Source of the DNA: an uncultured Clostridia bacterium
GTDB taxonomy: Bacteria; Bacillota; Clostridia; Christensenellales; Aristaeellaceae
DNA: 15,401 nucleotides
NCBI GenBank assembly: GCA_937894675.1
Contig: CALCQO010000050.1
Span: 1-15,401 of the forward strand
Direction: 5' to 3'
In this document: positions 1 through 7,552 of the stretch, piece by piece
Layout: the number at the start of each line of letters is the position of its first letter
How positions within the stretch are numbered: position 1 is the first letter of the stretch
The notes under the pieces: model-generated
Told to the model about the DNA's origin: nothing
Seen by the model: the letters and a program-made list of their open reading frames with translations, nothing else
The model's database searches: none
Program-made: the position numbers and the translations under genes

Positions 1-23
1 AACAAGCGGTTTATCCAGTGTTT

Positions 24-842
24 TCAACGTGTTGCGGGTTTTTCAGCAAGCCCTAGATAGGCATATTGCTCATACTCTTTCCATGTAGCGGATTGTATGA
101 TATCCGCACCTGATTTCTGGATCTTCTCCAGCAAGGGAGGAAGTGTTTTAAGCTCCACCCACCATTTGTTGAACCCTTCAGTTACCAGAATAAATTTCTC
201 TTTGCCATCATCCCTTTGGGCTGCGAACATGGAGTTTCGCATAATATAAGTGGTGATAAACTGAATTTCATTATCCAACCAACGCAGAAAATCTGTGTCA
301 TAGCCCCAGTTTTCACTAAGCGCTCTGACCGCGGCATGCAGTAATTGAGCGTTGGAGCGAATATTCTCGCAGCAAACAACCTTCATTCCGCTGTATCCTA
401 TCCGATAACGCTGGTGTAAAAAGGACGCAACCCACCCTGCCAAAGAACGTGGGTTTTCTGGATTATCCCCTTTGGAGGGAGCCGCCGGCATATTGCTGAC
501 ATCAGTAAAAATCCATTCAAGAGCAGGCTCATTTGCCATCAGAAGCACCTCTTCCCAGTTTGCCGAATCAATGGTTCGTCTGATGGAGGTCACCTCTCTC
601 TCCTCCGGGGAATGAAGGCTTTTCCTAGATCCCGTTGAATACGTGGCGTATCGCCCATCTCCCTGGACATACAAAAGTCTTGCCCGGCTATCTACTGGCA
701 CAACGGCGACGCCGATTATACTTTTGTCTTGCGCCGCGTTGATACGGTCAATGAATACGTCAAGGAAACCCCGTAACGCTGGCCCATCGCCTAACTGTAG
801 AAAGGTTATATCCATCTTGTTATTGTGAATCATGTTTTCCAT
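24..842 (-). CDS. Short, divergent N-terminal domain of a tagaturonate reductase / mannitol dehydrogenase family protein
   Basis: The 272-residue product resembles the N-terminal Rossmann domain of the mannitol dehydrogenase superfamily, closest in feel to tagaturonate reductase (UxaB). What I see is a cofactor-loop motif LQLGDGPALRGF near residue 16 (family form: FGEGNFLRAF), then a stretch ending in DGRYATYSTG, then a segment like the family's 'ELIENNGD' region (CCENIRSNAQLLHAAV), then a W-x2-E-x-FITTYIMR segment matching 'FxNTLVDRI', and EGFNKWWVE matching 'EPFHLWVIE'. Family members are usually about 480 residues, with a C-terminal domain carrying the catalytic lysine, asparagine and histidine. 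This protein stops at TGA (24-26) just where that domain should begin, so it is probably inactive as a dehydrogenase, or a decayed gene. The start is uncertain: ATGs at 842, 833 and 815 are all possible and no strong ribosome binding site picks one. It stands alone, divergent from the tRNA-Thr gene. Confidence 0.6.
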   Translation of the reverse strand: MENMIHNNKMDITFLQLGDGPALRGFLDVFIDRINAAQDKSIIGVAVVPVDSRARLLYVQGDGRYATYSTGSRKSLHSPEEREVTSIRRTIDSANWEEVLLMANEPALEWIFTDVSNMPAAPSKGDNPENPRSLAGWVASFLHQRYRIGYSGMKVVCCENIRSNAQLLHAAVRALSENWGYDTDFLRWLDNEIQFITTYIMRNSMFAAQRDDGKEKFILVTEGFNKWWVELKTLPPLLEKIQKSGADIIQSATWKEYEQYAYLGLAEKPATR

Positions 843-908
843 TTATCGTCTTTATCCTTCGTTTTTACAAACTCTTCCGCATTTTTCCAATTCGAGTGAA
901 AATAATGC

Positions 909-937
909 TTGCAATTTATTAACTCTTCTTGTATAAT
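909..937 (+). promoter_or_regulatory. Promoter of tRNA-Thr
   Basis: A -35 box TTGCAA (909-914) and a perfect -10 box TATAAT (932-937) are separated by 17 bases. The expected transcription start near 944 lies a few bases before the mature tRNA at 950. Confidence 0.85.
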
Positions 938-949
938 CCATTGTGCTGC

Positions 950-1025
<76 letters not shown>

Positions 1026-1027
1026 GT

Positions 1028-1056
1028 AAGAGAACCTGATTGGTTCTCTTTTTTTT
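1028..1056 (+). terminator. Rho-independent terminator after tRNA-Thr
   Basis: A 9-base-pair stem, AAGAGAACC with GGTTCTCTT around the loop TGATT, runs straight into a run of eight T (1049-1056). Confidence 0.92.
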
Positions 1057-1185
1057 ATCCCATTTTCTGAAATCAGGATACACAGTGTAGAACCATACTC
1101 AACATAGCATAAGCGTATAGTGCTGTAAAGCCGGCCACTAAATGAGAGTATGGATGAATTTGGTATAAAATAGTATGTTTTTCGG

Positions 1186-1214
1186 TTGTAACATGCTCTT
1201 TACCTGTCTATAAT
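1186..1214 (+). promoter_or_regulatory. Promoter of the nagA operon
   Basis: A -35 box TTGTAA (1186-1191) and a perfect -10 box TATAAT (1209-1214) are 17 bases apart. The predicted start near 1221 leaves a leader of about 30 bases before nagA. The sequence between the tRNA-Thr terminator and this promoter (1057-1185) shows no other feature I can support. Confidence 0.85.
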
Positions 1215-1236
1215 AGTTAGGAGAATACCTACCTAT
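1213..1236. promoter_or_regulatory. Candidate operator: inverted repeat over the nagA transcription start
   Basis: Two 9-base arms, ATAGTTAGG (1213-1221) and CCTACCTAT (1228-1236), match as an inverted repeat with one mismatch around a 6-base centre. It overlaps the end of the -10 box and the predicted transcription start. The left arm would be mostly outside the RNA, so binding of a dimeric repressor to DNA is a better reading than an RNA hairpin. It does not look like the GntR-type NagR/DasR site, so the regulator is unknown. Confidence 0.5.
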
Positions 1237-1251
1237 GGAAAGGACAAGTGT

Positions 1252-2409
1252 ATGACAAAAGCAATCATCAATGGCATCATTGTTACCCAGAACGCAGAAT
1301 TGAAAGACAAGGTGCTGCTTTTTAATGAAAAGATTCTCGGCATCGTGGATGCCGATCACTACACCGCAGACGAAGTAATCGACGCGAAGGGCAACTATGT
1401 ATGCCCCGGCTTGGTGGATGTGCATATCCATGGTTACCTCGGAGAAGATACATCGGACGGTTCAGAGGAAGGCATCCGGACAATCGCGAAGGGTTTGCTG
1501 GCCAATGGCGTCACCTCCTTTTTACCCACCACCATGACCGTTTCATGGGAAGAGATCGTAACGGCGCTGGACAACATCCGCGCTTTAAAGCCTGAGAGCC
1601 AGAAGGCCGCGTTCCAGGGCAGTGAAATCCTCGGCTGTCACGCGGAAGGCCCCTTTATCAACCCCAAGAGAAAAGGCGCGCAGGCCGAGAAGAGTATTCT
1701 GCCGCCCGACGCGCAGCGGATACTGCCTTTCCAGGACATCATCAAAATCATCACCGTCGCTCCTGAAATGCCGGGCGGTATGGAGTTTATTAAAAAGGTT
1801 ACCAAAGAAAGCGATATACTGGTGTCCATTGGGCATACCAACGCCACCTATGAACAAGCCATGGAAGCGATTGACGCCGGCGCGGCGCACATCACCCATC
1901 TTTTTAACGCGATGACACCCATGAATCACAGAAACCCAGGTGTTGTCGGGGCGGCTTTATCCAGCGACGTTTCCTGCGAACTGATTGCCGATACCTTCCA
2001 TATCCATCCCGGTCTGTTCTCACTGCTTCATTCCGTGAAAAAGGATAAACTGATTCTGATAACCGACTGCACCCGCGCCGGAGGTCTCGCGGATGGGGAG
2101 TATACCCTTGGCGGTCAGCCTATCTATGTCAATGGCATTGAATGCCGCCTGGCAGACGGCACCATAGCCGGCAGTGTTCTGAAACTGAATAACGCGGTGA
2201 AAAACTATCGCGACCACGCCAAGATTCCCATGTGGGAAGCGGTGCGAGCCGCTTCCCTCCACGCGGCAATGGCCATTGGGGAGGATCAAACAAAAGGCTC
2301 CCTTGCCGAAGGGAAGGACGCTGATATTGTACTGATGGACAACAATTGCACCGCGCTGCAAACGTATGTGCGGGGCGAACTGAAATACACCAAAGGAGAT
2401 AACCAATGA
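1252..2409 (+). CDS. nagA: N-acetylglucosamine-6-phosphate deacetylase
   Basis: This enzyme removes the acetyl group from GlcNAc-6-phosphate to give glucosamine-6-phosphate and acetate, in cytoplasmic amino-sugar breakdown and cell-wall recycling. The 385-residue length is normal. Amidohydrolase motifs are all visible: HIH at 58-60, EGPF with the metal-binding glutamate at 132, GHTNA with His195, HLFNAM with His216, and ITDCTRAGG with the likely catalytic aspartate at 272. The C-terminal GxLxxGKDADIVLMD returns to the small beta domain typical of the superfamily. The ATG at 1252 follows AAGGA (1240-1244) at 7 bases. It is the first gene of a four-gene operon and overlaps the next gene by 4 bases (ATGA). 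No glucosamine-6-phosphate deaminase (nagB) is present in the window, so the next step must be encoded elsewhere. Confidence 0.95.
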   Translation: MTKAIINGIIVTQNAELKDKVLLFNEKILGIVDADHYTADEVIDAKGNYVCPGLVDVHIHGYLGEDTSDGSEEGIRTIAKGLLANGVTSFLPTTMTVSWEEIVTALDNIRALKPESQKAAFQGSEILGCHAEGPFINPKRKGAQAEKSILPPDAQRILPFQDIIKIITVAPEMPGGMEFIKKVTKESDILVSIGHTNATYEQAMEAIDAGAAHITHLFNAMTPMNHRNPGVVGAALSSDVSCELIADTFHIHPGLFSLLHSVKKDKLILITDCTRAGGLADGEYTLGGQPIYVNGIECRLADGTIAGSVLKLNNAVKNYRDHAKIPMWEAVRAASLHAAMAIGEDQTKGSLAEGKDADIVLMDNNCTALQTYVRGELKYTKGDNQ

Positions 2410-3785
2410 AACTGAAAGTGCCCGCAGTGTTGGATCCCAAATTCATGCCTTTGTCCCTGGTTTTCCGAGCATATCAGGAAGATGTCAGCCGTGCGGATAA
2501 AAAGAACCGCTTCGTTTGTGCCATCGAGCGCAGCAATGGTCATATCACGCCTTGGGAAACCGAAGTATTCCCGGATGGTGTCCAGGAAGAGCGGACAGTT
2601 CAGTTGTTCGACCGGATTGTGAAAAGCCTGCTGTGGATCCACGGAGGGTTTAAAATCAAAATCTCCGGTTCAAAAGCGGTATACGAGCATTTAAAGGATG
2701 CCTATACCCGCAATGGTGCCCGTTCCTTTGATACAGGCTTTATGGAAAATGTATACGAGAAGGATTTTGTTGTTGAATACCATGAAAATCCTGAAGAGAT
2801 TTCTACTCCCCACGAGAATGCCAGGAGCATTGGCCGCCATTTGGACGGATGCCGCATAGGTTTTGATGCCGGCGGAAGCGACCGCAAAGTCAGCGCGGTT
2901 ATTGATGGGGAAGCGGTATTCTCTGAAGAGGTAGTATGGCACCCCAAAATTACTGCCGACCCTGCCTATCATTACGAAGGCATTCTCTCCGCCATGAAGT
3001 CCGCCGCGCAGCATATGCCCAGGGTGGATGCCATCGGCGTCAGCAGCGCGGGGGTTTACATCGACAATAAAATCAAGGCGGCCTCCCTGTTTCTGAAGGT
3101 GCCTACCAAGGATTTTGAAGCCAAAGTAAAGAACATGTACATCGATATCGCTAAGGAAATCGGCGATGTACCTCTGGAAGTCGCCAATGACGGGGATGTT
3201 ACGGCGCTTGCCGGCGCCATGAACCTTGGGGATGGCAACGTGCTAGGCATCGCCATGGGAACCAGCGAAGCCGGCGGTTATGTCGATAAAAAAATGAATA
3301 TCATGGGCTGGCTTAATGAATTGGCTTTTGTTCCGGTTGATTATAATACGGAATCCATGGTGGATGAGTGGTCCGGCGACTATGGCTGCGGCGTTAAGTA
3401 TTTTTCTCAGGATGGCGTAATCAAATTAGCGCCTGCCGCGAACATTGAACTTGAACCCACCCTTTCCCCTGCCGAAAAATTAAAAGTTGTTCAGAAGGAA
3501 ATGGAGAAGGGTAACCCGGAAGCGACAAAACTATACGAGACCATCGGTGTATACTTCGGGTACGCCATCGCGTACTATGCCCTTTTCTATGATATTGAGC
3601 ATGTTCTGATTATGGGGCGCGTTACCTCCGGTCAGGGCGGTACCCTGCTGCTGAAAAAGACTCAGGAAGTTCTGGATGTTGAGTTCCCAGAGCTTGCCGC
3701 GAAAATACAACTGAACATTCCGGACGAAAAGAGCCGCAGGGTTGGTCAGTCCGTCGCCGCAGCCAGCCTTCCCGAATTTAAATAA
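2406..3785 (+). CDS. ROK-like sugar kinase with N-terminal extension
   Basis: The second half resembles ROK-family sugar kinases (actin-like ATPase fold). There is a phosphate-loop IGFDAGGSDRKVSAV at 151-165, a GVSSAG segment at 211-216, the substrate/catalytic segment VANDGDVTALAGA at 259-271 with Asp262 as likely base, and an adenosine-side GIAMGTSEAGG at 281-291. Two things are unusual. About 145 residues precede the phosphate loop, where most ROK kinases begin within the first 10. The ROK zinc signature (GHx9-11CxCGx2GCxE) is absent: only GCG at 327-329 remains, followed by a YFSQDGVIKLA stretch in the corresponding place. Placement directly after nagA, with a 4-base overlap and AAAGGAGAT ahead of the ATG, suggests phosphorylation of GlcNAc or a related sugar, but the substrate is an inference. 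It could also be a non-catalytic sensor. Confidence 0.7.
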   Translation: MKLKVPAVLDPKFMPLSLVFRAYQEDVSRADKKNRFVCAIERSNGHITPWETEVFPDGVQEERTVQLFDRIVKSLLWIHGGFKIKISGSKAVYEHLKDAYTRNGARSFDTGFMENVYEKDFVVEYHENPEEISTPHENARSIGRHLDGCRIGFDAGGSDRKVSAVIDGEAVFSEEVVWHPKITADPAYHYEGILSAMKSAAQHMPRVDAIGVSSAGVYIDNKIKAASLFLKVPTKDFEAKVKNMYIDIAKEIGDVPLEVANDGDVTALAGAMNLGDGNVLGIAMGTSEAGGYVDKKMNIMGWLNELAFVPVDYNTESMVDEWSGDYGCGVKYFSQDGVIKLAPAANIELEPTLSPAEKLKVVQKEMEKGNPEATKLYETIGVYFGYAIAYYALFYDIEHVLIMGRVTSGQGGTLLLKKTQEVLDVEFPELAAKIQLNIPDEKSRRVGQSVAAASLPEFK

Positions 3786-3800
3786 ACTGCGAGGCATTTG

Positions 3801-4637
3801 ATGACTGATACAAATTGCAGCAATGATTGTTCTTCCTGCGCTCAGGAATGCGCTTCCAGAAAAACGGAAATCACCCACGCCCCCCTTCACACTTCCAGCC
3901 GCGTAAAGAAAGTGTACGCCGTCATGAGCGGCAAAGGCGGCGTAGGCAAATCTCTTGTTACGGGTCTGCTGGCAACCTTGTCACAGCGCATGGGGTACCA
4001 GGCGGCTATTCTTGACGCGGATGTTATCGGGCCATCCATCCCCAGGATGTTTGGCGTTGATGACAAGGCAATGGGCACCCAGGATGGTATCCTGCCAGCC
4101 GCCAGCAAAACAGGCGTCAAAATGATGTCCATGAATCTTTTGCTGGAGAACGACTCGGATCCTGTGGTTTGGCGGGGACCCGTCATCGCCGGCGCAATCA
4201 AGCAATTCTGGTCGGAAGTACTGTGGGGCGATGTGGATATCATGTTTATCGATATGCCGCCCGGCACCAGCGATGTCGCCTTAACCGTGTTTCAGTCTTT
4301 GCCCGTGAACGGCGTTATTTTGGTGACAACGCCCCAGGAACTTGTCGGAATGATTGTTGAAAAAGCAGTAAAAATGGCAGGGATTATGAATATTCCAGTA
4401 ACGGCATTGGTTGAAAACATGAGCTATGCCGTATGCCCGGATTGCGGGAATCAATACAGTGTGTTCGGCAAAAGCGATCCCGATGCCATGGCCAGGGAGT
4501 ATCATCTCCCCCTGGTTGCCAGAATTCCGATTGATAACAAGCTGACGGCCGCCTGCGACAAAGGCATGATTGAAGTGTTTGACGGCAATTGGCTGGATGA
4601 GATTATCCGTTCTTTATTGAAGGAGAACACCAGATGA
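3801..4637 (+). CDS. mrp: Mrp/NBP35-family iron-sulfur carrier ATPase
   Basis: Mrp/ApbC proteins are cytoplasmic P-loop ATPases that carry and deliver iron-sulfur clusters. The sequence shows the deviant Walker A GKGGVGKS at 44-51, the switch segment LDADVIGPSIPRMFG at 71-85, the Walker B-like FIDMPPGTSD at 149-158, and the CxxC (Cys212, Cys215) that binds a bridging cluster at the dimer interface. An extra N-terminal cluster of cysteines at 6, 10, 13 and 17 (C-x3-C-x2-C-x3-C) resembles that of other clostridial Mrp proteins. The ATG at 3801 is preferred over the TTG at 3798 because GAGG (3791-3794) then sits 6 bases upstream; this gives 278 residues. It lies 15 bases after the ROK-like gene and overlaps the next gene by 4 bases, so it is co-transcribed with both. 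Confidence 0.9.
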   Translation: MTDTNCSNDCSSCAQECASRKTEITHAPLHTSSRVKKVYAVMSGKGGVGKSLVTGLLATLSQRMGYQAAILDADVIGPSIPRMFGVDDKAMGTQDGILPAASKTGVKMMSMNLLLENDSDPVVWRGPVIAGAIKQFWSEVLWGDVDIMFIDMPPGTSDVALTVFQSLPVNGVILVTTPQELVGMIVEKAVKMAGIMNIPVTALVENMSYAVCPDCGNQYSVFGKSDPDAMAREYHLPLVARIPIDNKLTAACDKGMIEVFDGNWLDEIIRSLLKENTR

Positions 4638-5071
4638 CACGCGCTGAACAGGCGGAGCAGCATTTCGAAGCAGGATGCAATTGCTGTCAGGCAGTATTCC
4701 TTGCGTTTCAGGATTTGCATCAGCTGCCTGAAGATGTTTCCTTGAAGCTTACCTCCGGTATGGGCGGCGGCATTGCCAGATTGCGGGAAGTTTGCGGCGC
4801 CTTCACCGGGATGGTGTTGGCGGCGGGCATTTTGAAAGGGCCGGAAAATCCTAACCAGGCTGAACAAAAAGCCGAACACTATGCCTTCATCCAAAGCCTA
4901 GCGAAGGAGTTTGAGGCATTCAGCGGCTCTCTCCTCTGCAGGGATTTGCTGAAACTTCAGGAAACACACTCCATCCCCATACCAGACAACAGAGACGCCC
5001 AATACTACCAGGAACGGCCTTGTGCGGCGCTTGTCTATCAAGCGGCGGCCATTCTGGAGCAGCATCTTTAG
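4634..5071 (+). CDS. C_GCAxxG_C_C-type cysteine-rich protein
   Basis: This 145-residue protein matches the small family named for its cysteine pattern, whose members are proposed redox or metal-cluster proteins without a settled function. Visible are GCNCCQAV at 14-21 (family form: G-x-N-C-A-Q-A-V, here with Cys15, Cys17 and Cys18), GGGIARLREVCGAFTG around Cys54, LLCRDL around Cys102, and PCAALV around Cys130. There is no signal peptide and no membrane segment. The start ATG at 4634 overlaps the mrp stop (ATGA) and follows AAGGAGA. Tight coupling to mrp suggests the cysteines hold an iron-sulfur or other metal centre supplied by Mrp; that link is an inference. It is the last gene before the terminator at 5079. 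Confidence 0.8.
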   Translation: MTRAEQAEQHFEAGCNCCQAVFLAFQDLHQLPEDVSLKLTSGMGGGIARLREVCGAFTGMVLAAGILKGPENPNQAEQKAEHYAFIQSLAKEFEAFSGSLLCRDLLKLQETHSIPIPDNRDAQYYQERPCAALVYQAAAILEQHL

Positions 5072-5078
5072 AAAAAGT

Positions 5079-5105
5079 AAAAAACAGGCCAACGGCCTGT
5101 TTTTT
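5079..5105. terminator. Bidirectional terminator between the nagA operon and clpC
   Basis: A perfect 12-base-pair hairpin has arms AAAAAACAGGCC and GGCCTGTTTTTT around the loop AAC. There are six T on the plus strand and six T on the minus strand, so it can end both the plus-strand nagA operon and the minus-strand clpC operon, whose stop codons lie 8 and 15 bases away. Confidence 0.93.
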
Positions 5106-5119
5106 GATTGGTTACTGGG

Positions 5120-7552
5120 TTAAACGGGAACGGTTACCTGTCGCTTTTGCGGTTGGAATTTGACATGCCCATTTTCCATGGTCACATGGATGGCATCGCC
5201 ATCTTCCACTTTACCAGCTATTAGCGCATCGCTTAAAGCGTCTTCAAGCTTGCGCTGAATCGCTCTGCGCAGCGGCCTGGCGCCGTACTTGGGGTCATAC
5301 CCTTCATCGGCGATATATTGCAGCAATTCGTCGCTGTAGGTAAGCCGAATACCCTGTTCTGCTAGCCTGTCCACCACCTTATCAAGCATCAATTTTGCGA
5401 TTGCGTTGATTTCCTTGGTGGTCAGCGAATGGAACACGATGATTTCATCCAGCCTGTTAATGAACTCAGGCTTAAAGAAGCGCTTTGTTTCTTCCAGTAC
5501 CCTGTCTTTCATCACTTCATACTCCAGTGCGCTCGCCTTGTCTGTACCAAATCCCATGGAGCGGCCTTCCGCGATTGCCTGAGCACCGGCGTTGCTGGTC
5601 ATCACAATGATGGTGTTGCGGAAACTGGTTACCTTCCCCACATTGTCTGTCAGCCTGCCGTCTTCCAGAATCTGCAGCAGCATGTTGAATACATCAGGGT
5701 GGGCTTTTTCGATTTCGTCAAACAGTACAACACTGTATGGTTTGCGCCGCACGGCTTCGGTCAGTTGTCCGCCCTCATCATACCCTACGTATCCGGGAGG
5801 AGAACCTACCATGCGGGAAACAGTATGCTTTTCCATGTATTCGCTCATATCAAGACGTATGACCGCGTCATCGTCCCCAAACATAACCTGTCCCAGTGCG
5901 CGGCATAATTCTGTTTTCCCTACCCCGGTAGGTCCAAGGAAAATGAAGGAACCGGTTGGGCGTTTGGGATCCTGCAGCCCGGCGCGGGCTCTGCGGATCG
6001 CTCGGCTTACAGCGGATACCGCTTCTACCTGACCAATCACACGGCGGTGCAGTTCTTCCTCCAGGTTCAGCAGTCTCTCGCCTTCCGCGGCGGTCATCTG
6101 ATGAACGGGAACACCGGTCCAGTTTGATACCACCCGCGCGATATCGTCCTGCGTAATGATTGCTTTATTTTCTTCACGGTCTTTGCGCCACGAGGATTTC
6201 GCATCGTAGATTTCCTGGCGGTACTGCCGCTCCGCGTCCCGCAGGGAGGCGGCTTTCTCATAGTCCTGCACTTCAATCGCTTTTCTCTTGTCAGTCAGCA
6301 GCAGTTCAAGTTTGTTTTCAATTTCAGATATATCCAATGGCATTTTCAAGGTGCTGATGCGTTTGCCGGAGGCCGCTTCATCCATTAAATCAACCGCCTT
6401 GTCTGGCAGGAACCTGTCGTTGATGTAACGGGCGGATAGCTGAACCGCAGCCTTGATGGCGTCATCAGTTATCAACACATGATGATGGTCCTCATATCGC
6501 TGACGCAAGCCCTTGAGAATCTCAATGCTTTCTTCTTCCGTCGGCTCATCTACCGTAACAGGCTGAAAACGGCGGGATAAAGCGCTGTCTTTCTCGATAT
6601 TTTTACGGTAGTCATTCAAGGTGGTAGCGCCTATGCACTGCAATTCCCCCCTGGCCAGCGCCGGTTTGAGTATGCCGGCCGCGTCAATACTGCCTTCCGC
6701 GCGTCCGGCGCCGACGATCATTTGAATCTCGTCGATGAACAGAACGATGTCATCGCGGCTGCGCACCTCGTCCAGGATTCCCTTCATGCGCTCCTCAAAC
6801 TCGCCCCTGTATTTGGTGCCGGCAACAATGCTGCCTACATCCAATGAAATGATTCTTTTACCTTTCAGCGTTTCGGGAATGGTACCGTTGGCCACCATCT
6901 GCGCCAGTCCTTCGATGACGGCGCTTTTGCCGACACCAGGCTCGCCAACCAGAACAGGGTTGTTCTTTGTTCTGCGGGAAAGAATCTGCACAATGCGGTC
7001 CACTTCTTTTTTTCTGCCGATAACCGGGTCAAGGGCATTGTCCATGGCCATCTGCGTCAAATCCCTGCCAAATCGTGCTAAAAGGGATTGTTCTTCTTCG
7101 TTCTGGGTAGGATTCTCCTTCTCCTTTTGCAGGGTGGCTTCCGCGCTCTCCCTGAGTTGGTCAATATCACAACCATAGACAGACAGAATCCGCACGGCGA
7201 CACTGGTTTGCTCTTCCAGCAGCATATACCAAAGAAGGGATGTGGTAACCGCCGGCATTTTATTCTTGTTCATGTAAACGACAGCGTTTTCCATCAGGTT
7301 CTTCATTTTGGGGGTCAAATCAAGGGACTTGGGCTGTTCCTGCTCGGCGACATATAACTGCATAACCGCTTCCCGCACATTGTTGGATGTAATATGGTCA
7401 GGCAGGCTGGTTACATCATTCCTCGCTTCCTTTAATAGACCCAACAATAGATGCTCGGTTCCCAAATATTTATGCTTCATGCCCATCGCAGTTTGCTGTG
7501 CGTTTTCCAGCACTCGCTGCGATTTTTCGTTAAATTTTCCGTACAACGGCAT
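5120..7552 (-). CDS. clpC: ATP-dependent Clp protease ATP-binding subunit ClpC
   Basis: ClpC is a hexameric AAA+ unfoldase that feeds proteins to the ClpP peptidase. The 810-residue length fits. Domains in order: Clp N-domain (about 1-130); first AAA module with Walker A GEPGVGKS at 193-200 and Walker B LFIDEI at 261-266; a middle domain with a UVR-type helix pair around 405-440, which marks ClpC rather than ClpA or ClpB; second AAA module with Walker A GPTGVGKT at 530-537 and Walker B VVLFDEI at 598-604. A ClpP-docking tripeptide MGF sits at 656-658, consistent with the usual [LIV]GF loop. In the N-domain the first repeat keeps GTEH (Glu33), but the second repeat has TTSL at the matching place, losing the glutamate that forms the second phosphoarginine pocket in Bacillus ClpC. 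The start ATG follows GAGG at 6 bases and overlaps the end of mcsB by 23 bases. Confidence 0.96.
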   Translation of the reverse strand: MPLYGKFNEKSQRVLENAQQTAMGMKHKYLGTEHLLLGLLKEARNDVTSLPDHITSNNVREAVMQLYVAEQEQPKSLDLTPKMKNLMENAVVYMNKNKMPAVTTSLLWYMLLEEQTSVAVRILSVYGCDIDQLRESAEATLQKEKENPTQNEEEQSLLARFGRDLTQMAMDNALDPVIGRKKEVDRIVQILSRRTKNNPVLVGEPGVGKSAVIEGLAQMVANGTIPETLKGKRIISLDVGSIVAGTKYRGEFEERMKGILDEVRSRDDIVLFIDEIQMIVGAGRAEGSIDAAGILKPALARGELQCIGATTLNDYRKNIEKDSALSRRFQPVTVDEPTEEESIEILKGLRQRYEDHHHVLITDDAIKAAVQLSARYINDRFLPDKAVDLMDEAASGKRISTLKMPLDISEIENKLELLLTDKRKAIEVQDYEKAASLRDAERQYRQEIYDAKSSWRKDREENKAIITQDDIARVVSNWTGVPVHQMTAAEGERLLNLEEELHRRVIGQVEAVSAVSRAIRRARAGLQDPKRPTGSFIFLGPTGVGKTELCRALGQVMFGDDDAVIRLDMSEYMEKHTVSRMVGSPPGYVGYDEGGQLTEAVRRKPYSVVLFDEIEKAHPDVFNMLLQILEDGRLTDNVGKVTSFRNTIIVMTSNAGAQAIAEGRSMGFGTDKASALEYEVMKDRVLEETKRFFKPEFINRLDEIIVFHSLTTKEINAIAKLMLDKVVDRLAEQGIRLTYSDELLQYIADEGYDPKYGARPLRRAIQRKLEDALSDALIAGKVEDGDAIHVTMENGHVKFQPQKRQVTVPV

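Noticed and set aside
1057..1185. Possible riboswitch or leader RNA between tRNA-Thr and nagA
   Set aside because: The predicted transcription start near 1221 lies downstream of this stretch and leaves a leader of only about 30 bases; I see no terminator or conserved aptamer pattern here.
5429..7178. Long open frames on the plus strand opposite clpC (for example 5429-5908, 5592-6032 and 6735-7178)
   Set aside because: They lie wholly inside the well-supported clpC gene on the other strand, match no family I recognise, and have no fitting ribosome binding site or promoter.
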